From CAYRJD01 sp965247395 (GTDB taxonomy: Bacteria > Actinomycetota > Acidimicrobiia > Acidimicrobiales > Poriferisodalaceae): a DNA stretch of 64,000 bases. Below are positions 60,386 through 64,000 of the stretch, in pieces. Made by a program: the position numbers and the translations under genes. The notes beneath the pieces were generated by a model. The model was given only the letters and a program-made list of their open reading frames with translations, made no database searches and was not told the origin of the DNA. Each line of letters starts with the position of its first letter. The stretch's first letter is position 1. The DNA is taken from NCBI GenBank assembly GCA_965247395.1, contig OZ252012.1, forward strand, positions 186,001 through 250,000, in the 5' to 3' direction.

Positions 60386-61336
60386 ATGACCGCGTATCGC
60401 AATATAGAGGAGTTAATCGGCAACACTCCGATGCTTGATGTGAGCGCGCTAAGCCCAAATCCTGAAGTTGAAATCTGGGCGAAGCTGGAAGGACACAATC
60501 CGACCGGTTCGGTGAAAGATCGCATTGCTTTAGCGATGGTGAACAAAGCCGAAAATGAAGGCCGCCTCAAGCCAGGGTCAATCATTTTGGAGCCGTCATC
60601 AGGCAACACCGGGATCTCTCTAGCGCTGATTGCACGTCGGCGTGGGTATCAGCTGAAAGTAGTGCTGCCAGAGAATGTGTCACCCGAGCGCCAGCAAATG
60701 CTGCAGGCCTTTGGAGTCGAGACCATCACCAGCCCGGGTGAGCAGGGCTCAAACGGCGCGGTGCGTATGGCGCAGGAGCTGGCCGCCGAGCACGATGATT
60801 GGGTGATGCTGTTTCAGTACGGCAACGCTGATAATCCTCAGGCGCATTACGACACCACCGGCCCAGAGATCCTGACCGACGTTCCGCAGATCACACACTT
60901 TGTTGCGTGCTTGGGTACCAGTGGCACGTTGCTGGGTGCCGGCCGCTATCTGCGAGAGCACAAGTCCAAAGTTGAGATTTGGGCGATAGAGCCACCAGCG
61001 GGAGAACGTGTGGAAGGGCTTCGCAACCTGTCAGAAGGGTTCGTGCCACCAGTGTTTGACGAGTGGAACGGGCTCGAGCTGCTTGACCGCAAGATGATCG
61101 TGCGTCAGCGAGAAAGCATTGAGGGCACGCGAGAATTGCTCAATAAAACCGGGGTGTTCGCCGGCATCTCGTCTGGGGCTGCGCTGGCTGGCGCTCGCAA
61201 GGCCGCCGAACAGATCGAAAGCGGTGCGGTGGTGTTTGTGGCAAGCGACCACGGCTGGAAATACCTGTCAACAAACGCTTGGGACGATGACTTAGACACA
61301 GCGGTGCAACGTCTAGGTGATGTGATCTACTTCTGA
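60386..61336 (+). CDS. cysM: CysM-type cysteine synthase (O-phosphoserine sulfhydrylase)
   Basis: 316 residues, PLP fold type II. IGNTPMLDVSAL opens the protein; Lys44 in NPTGSVKDRIAL binds PLP; EPSSGNTGISLAL is the substrate loop and LGTSGTLLGAGRYLR the phosphate loop. The C-terminus (DHGWKYLSTNAWDDDLD) matches the M. tuberculosis CysM, which uses O-phosphoserine and the CysO thiocarboxylate. The same specificity is inferred here because cysO precedes it by 26 bp. The pathway is resistant to oxidative stress in mycobacteria. Confidence 0.94.
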   Translation: MTAYRNIEELIGNTPMLDVSALSPNPEVEIWAKLEGHNPTGSVKDRIALAMVNKAENEGRLKPGSIILEPSSGNTGISLALIARRRGYQLKVVLPENVSPERQQMLQAFGVETITSPGEQGSNGAVRMAQELAAEHDDWVMLFQYGNADNPQAHYDTTGPEILTDVPQITHFVACLGTSGTLLGAGRYLREHKSKVEIWAIEPPAGERVEGLRNLSEGFVPPVFDEWNGLELLDRKMIVRQRESIEGTRELLNKTGVFAGISSGAALAGARKAAEQIESGAVVFVASDHGWKYLSTNAWDDDLDTAVQRLGDVIYF

Positions 61337-61402
61337 TGGCCTTGATCTTTGTGACCGTCGCAAGGTCTAGCCTCAATACATGGCCGTGGAACTGCTAGCG
61401 CT

Positions 61403-62143
61403 GTGAGTGGGCTTTCCGTCAAGGTTCTGGGGTGTTCGGGCAGCTACTCCTCGCCGGGAGACGCTTGCAGCGGTTACCTGGTGTGCAACGACTCCACCAC
61501 CATCTGGGTTGACTGCGGTCCAGGCACTTTGTCCAATCTGCAAAAAGACGTTTCTTTGGGCGACTTGGATGCCATCGTCATATCACACCATCATCCCGAC
61601 CATTGCGCCGAGTTGCCTGTGGTTTACAACGCTGCTAGGTACTACTTAGGCATTGATCAGATACGGGTGGTGACCACTGAGGATGTGCGACAAGTAACTG
61701 AGGCCTTCCAAAACGGTGGGGACACCAACGATTTGTTTAATTGGCAGATTGTCAAAGGTGGTGACACCGTCCAGGTGGGCGACATCAGCATTCGTTTTTC
61801 ACAGACGGACCATCCGGTAGAGACGTTGGCGATGCGTTTTGACGACGGAGAAAGCTCGGTGGTTTACACATCTGATACTGGCGTAAACTGGTCGCTGTCT
61901 GAGTTGGGAACTGAGCCAGATTTGGTTGTCGGGGAGGGCACATTCTTGGCTGCCAACAACAGCATTGGCCCGCACGTGACCTGTGAATGGATAGCCAATG
62001 AGGCCAACGCGGTGGGCGCAAAACAGCTGGTGGTTACTCATGTTCCGCCAGGGTCGGACCCGGCCGATCACTTGACGGAGGCCGCAGCAGTTTTTGCTGG
62101 ATCGGTGTCAGTGGCCACCGAAGGAGCCGTGTACCAGGTTTGA
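61403..62143 (+). CDS. Metallo-beta-lactamase-fold hydrolase (Rv1339-like)
   Basis: 246 residues from a GTG at 61403. VLGCSGSYSSPGDACSGYLV and the metal site SHHHPDHC (H62, H64, D66 and H67), with HPVETLAMRF, YTSDTG and TCEWIA later. It corresponds by order and sequence type to Rv1339, which has been reported as an atypical cAMP phosphodiesterase. The gene order cysM, Rv1339-like, rph, rdgB resembles M. tuberculosis, but two intervening genes there are missing here. Function as cAMP or other cyclic nucleotide hydrolase is an inference. Confidence 0.85.
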   Translation: MSGLSVKVLGCSGSYSSPGDACSGYLVCNDSTTIWVDCGPGTLSNLQKDVSLGDLDAIVISHHHPDHCAELPVVYNAARYYLGIDQIRVVTTEDVRQVTEAFQNGGDTNDLFNWQIVKGGDTVQVGDISIRFSQTDHPVETLAMRFDDGESSVVYTSDTGVNWSLSELGTEPDLVVGEGTFLAANNSIGPHVTCEWIANEANAVGAKQLVVTHVPPGSDPADHLTEAAAVFAGSVSVATEGAVYQV

Positions 62144-62195
62144 TGGCCCCGATATTTATTGCCCTGCTACAACAACTCGTTTAGAAAAAGCAACA

Positions 62196-62942
62196 ATGCA
62201 AGAAGCAATACGCCCCGATGGCCGCGCTGCCGATGAGCTGCGGCCAATCACTTTCGAGCGTTATTACACAAAGCAAACGCCCGGTTCTGTGCTGACGCGC
62301 TTTGGCGACACGACGGTGCTATGCACCGCTTCAGTAAACGACAACGTGCCCCGATGGATGAAAGATCTTGATCCACCACGCGGCTGGGTTACCGCGGAGT
62401 ATTCGATGCTGCCAGGTTCAAGCCCTGAGCGAGTACGGCGCGAATCCAAAGCGGGCAAGCAGAAAGGCCGCACTCTGGAAATTGAGCGGCTTATTGCGCG
62501 TTCATTACGAGCGGTGTGTGACCTTGAGAAATTAGGTGCGCGAGAGATAACTGTTGATTGTGATGTGCTGCAAGCCGATGGCGGAACCCGTACCGCATCA
62601 ATCTGTGGCGGTTGGGTGGCTCTACACGACGCATGCATCGATCTGCTCAATCGTGGCCAGATTGAGCACTATCCCATTACTGATGCTTGTGCGGCGGTGT
62701 CGGTTGGGGTAGTGGGCGGGGCTTCGGTGCTGGACCTGCCCTACGTTGAAGACTCTCGGGCCGAAGTCGACATGAATGTGGTGATGACCGGTATGGGCCG
62801 CTTCGTTGAAGTGCAGGGCACCGCTGAGGGTGACCCGTTTAGCGATGAAGAACTGTCAGCAATGCTGGAGTTGGCGCGAGGCGCAATAGCGGAGATTGTT
62901 CAGCTACAGCGCGCGGTGATCGCTGAAGAACGACCGGCATAA
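62196..62942 (+). CDS. rph: Ribonuclease PH
   Basis: 248 residues from the ATG at 62196; a longer open frame from 62094 would overlap the previous gene and adds unrelated residues. RPDGRAADELRPITFERYYTKQTPGSVLTRFGDTTVLCTASV, PRGWVTAEYSMLPGSSPER and QADGGTRTASICGGWVAL are RNase PH signatures. It trims tRNA 3' ends with phosphate. Followed by a long hairpin and then rdgB, as in many bacteria. Confidence 0.96.
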   Translation: MQEAIRPDGRAADELRPITFERYYTKQTPGSVLTRFGDTTVLCTASVNDNVPRWMKDLDPPRGWVTAEYSMLPGSSPERVRRESKAGKQKGRTLEIERLIARSLRAVCDLEKLGAREITVDCDVLQADGGTRTASICGGWVALHDACIDLLNRGQIEHYPITDACAAVSVGVVGGASVLDLPYVEDSRAEVDMNVVMTGMGRFVEVQGTAEGDPFSDEELSAMLELARGAIAEIVQLQRAVIAEERPA

Positions 62943-62962
62943 ACCTAAACACTGGTCATGTC

Positions 62963-63035
62963 TTTTGGCCGGTGGAGCGTCCCTGAAGGCTCGCTAGATG
63001 CTCACCTTTCCAGAGACACTCCACCACCCAAAAGT
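62963..63035 (+). other. Long imperfect hairpin between rph and rdgB
   Basis: Arms 62963-62985 (cttttggccggtggagcgtc..) and 63013-63035 (agagacactccaccaccc..) pair at 19 of 23 positions, with a loop of 27 nt that can add a small inner stem (aagg with cctt). No U-tract follows, so it is not a normal intrinsic terminator. It sits 34 nt before the rdgB ATG at 63069. It may be a processing site, attenuator or translational control element. Confidence 0.7.
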
Positions 63036-63068
63036 GCTAGCTCTTGTACCATCTCTTACGCTGCGGCG

Positions 63069-63725
63069 ATGAGGTTGGTGATCGCGTCCACCAACCCGCA
63101 TAAAGCCGTTGAGATGGAGCAAGTGCTAACCGAGGTGCTCGCTGCCAGAGGGGCGACTGCCGGTGCAATCTCTGTGCTCCACCCACCTTCTGATTACATC
63201 GGCGCAATAGAAGACGGCGACACGCTGGAAGACAACGCTCGCATCAAGGCCCAAGCCTGCTTCGCAGCAACAGGTGAAGCGTCTGTTGCCGACGACACGG
63301 GCCTAGAGGTTGACGCGTTAGGGGGAGCACCGGGAGTACGCACGGCCAGATATGCAAGCGAAACCGCAACCGACGCACAAAACAGGCAAAAGTTGCTAGC
63401 GGAGCTGAAGGACATCTCTCCTGAGCAGCGCAGCGCAAGGTTCCGCACAGTGGTGGTAGTGAGGCTGCCTGAAGATCCTGACAAGAACAACGCTGTCGAG
63501 AGCGCTGCCAGGGGCATTGAGTTGGTTGCGCAAGGCCATGTTGAGGGAACGATCACTACCTCGGAGCGAGGCACCGGCGGATTTGGATACGACTCGCTGT
63601 TTGTACCGACCGAGAGTAACGGACGAACGTTTGCGGAGATGACCTCGGTTGACAAGCACACCATTAGTCATCGCGGGCGAGCGTTACGAGCAATGGCAGT
63701 TCAGCTAGCTGAGCACCGTTGGTAG
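63069..63725 (+). CDS. rdgB: XTP/dITP diphosphatase (RdgB/HAM1)
   Basis: 218 residues from the ATG at 63069, the natural family start (MRLVIASTNPHKAVEM). An upstream in-frame ATG at 62958 would translate through the long hairpin and has no ribosome site. EDGDTLEDNARIKA, ADDTGLEVDALGGAPGVRTARYA and GTGGFGYDSLFVPTE are HAM1 signatures. It removes inosine and xanthosine triphosphates from the nucleotide pool. The pairing with rph is conserved. It ends 12 bp before clpP. Confidence 0.96.
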   Translation: MRLVIASTNPHKAVEMEQVLTEVLAARGATAGAISVLHPPSDYIGAIEDGDTLEDNARIKAQACFAATGEASVADDTGLEVDALGGAPGVRTARYASETATDAQNRQKLLAELKDISPEQRSARFRTVVVVRLPEDPDKNNAVESAARGIELVAQGHVEGTITTSERGTGGFGYDSLFVPTESNGRTFAEMTSVDKHTISHRGRALRAMAVQLAEHRW

Positions 63726-63737
63726 CCTGCCCAAGCA

Positions 63738-64000
63738 ATGCCGACCACACAGCCGATAATTCCCGCGAGCAGCCCAGTTATTGCTCCCGCCTCAGCAAAT
63801 CCGCAGGCTTTTAGCTCCGGTAATCAACCAGGACCAGCGGAGATTTACAACCGCCTACTGAACGACCGGATCTTGTTCTTGGGCACCGAAGTTGACGACG
63901 AGGTCGCCAACATCACGTGCGCACAGATGCTGTTTTTGGAAGGGCAAGATCACATCAAGGACATCTGGCTATACATCAACAGCCCAGGTGGGTCGGTTAC
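63738..64000 (+). CDS. clpP: ATP-dependent Clp protease proteolytic subunit, N-terminal part
   Basis: The first 87 codons are visible; the rest runs off the window. A Pro/Ser/Ala-rich N-terminus (MPTTQPIIPASSPVIAPA) with a short polar stretch leads to the ClpP fold: EIYNRLLNDRILFLGTEVDDEVANITCAQMLFLEGQDHIKDIWLYINSPGGSV. The catalytic Ser lies beyond the window end. The long N-tail is unusual for ClpP and may be a propeptide. It forms the serine protease chamber of Clp. Confidence 0.93.
   Translation, partial: MPTTQPIIPASSPVIAPASANPQAFSSGNQPGPAEIYNRLLNDRILFLGTEVDDEVANITCAQMLFLEGQDHIKDIWLYINSPGGSV

Noticed and set aside
62958..63068. ATG at 62958 as start of rdgB
   Set aside because: The added 37 residues are coded by the long hairpin and do not resemble the family; the conserved start is MRLVIASTN at 63069.

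Overview
The window is a gene-dense piece of an actinobacterial chromosome of moderate G+C. The actinobacterial assignment rests on F420 genes (cofE, cofD), an AccA3-type carboxylase, a CysO-CysM-(Rv1339-like)-rph-rdgB block in the same relative order as in Mycobacterium tuberculosis, an LpdA-type quinone reductase, a large GT2/DUF5719-like pair and a tmRNA tag ending in ALAA. Class Acidimicrobiia is plausible because the SpoIID-like protein carries the GYWL-type repeats common in that class. This placement is an inference. No insertion sequence, phage, CRISPR array or tRNA was seen, and no stretch over 300 bases lacks a gene.

Layout. 1-5.9 kb: a partial YfhO-like membrane glycosyltransferase, a biotin carboxylase/BCCP protein divergent from its biotin ligase, then a Wzm/Wzt-type polysaccharide ABC exporter. 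5.9-12 kb: leucyl aminopeptidase, an unknown winged-helix-like protein with a good promoter, a sirtuin, a rhodanese-ThiF sulfur-activating enzyme and an LpdA-like flavoprotein. 12-27 kb: a surface-polysaccharide locus (LCP ligase, UDP-sugar dehydrogenase, five glycosyltransferases, sugar nucleotidyltransferase, GDP-mannose dehydratase) interrupted by the F420 pair and by two tandem near-copies of one glycosyltransferase. 27-43 kb: SpoIID-like protein, giant membrane GT2, DUF5719-like protein, thioredoxin-like protein, FtsH, a GT-C/polyprenol-phosphate sugar synthase fusion, phosphomannomutase, Trm112-like protein and sugar-phosphate isomerase. 43-51.5 kb: SahH, ComF, SecA, RF2, FtsE, FtsX. 51.6-59 kb: crotonases, a PrmA-like methyltransferase, a luciferase-like oxidoreductase, an MFS transporter, an EthD protein and an acyl-CoA dehydrogenase. 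59-64 kb: tmRNA and SmpB, then the CysO/CysM cysteine pathway, an Rv1339-like metallo-hydrolase, RNase PH, RdgB and the start of ClpP.

How the genes fit together. Isomerase, phosphomannomutase, nucleotidyltransferase, Gmd and Ugd supply nucleotide sugars. The cytoplasmic glycosyltransferases build a glycan, Wzm/Wzt could export it, the GT-C and GT2 membrane proteins could extend it outside, and LCP could attach it to the wall. CysO, CysM and the rhodanese-ThiF protein form a plausible protein-thiocarboxylate route to cysteine.

The most unusual features are: (1) a 1239-bp tandem duplication giving two GT-B enzymes with identical C-terminal halves and mosaic, diverged N-terminal halves, each with an abrupt change of wobble-base preference near the domain boundary; (2) many short direct duplications (12-36 bp) that often capture a stop codon or sit in protein linkers; (3) a long hairpin before rdgB and mutually exclusive hairpins after sahH; (4) a fusion of a GT-C-like enzyme with a putative maker of its lipid-sugar donor; (5) a CysO with one extra Lys after its GlyGly end.
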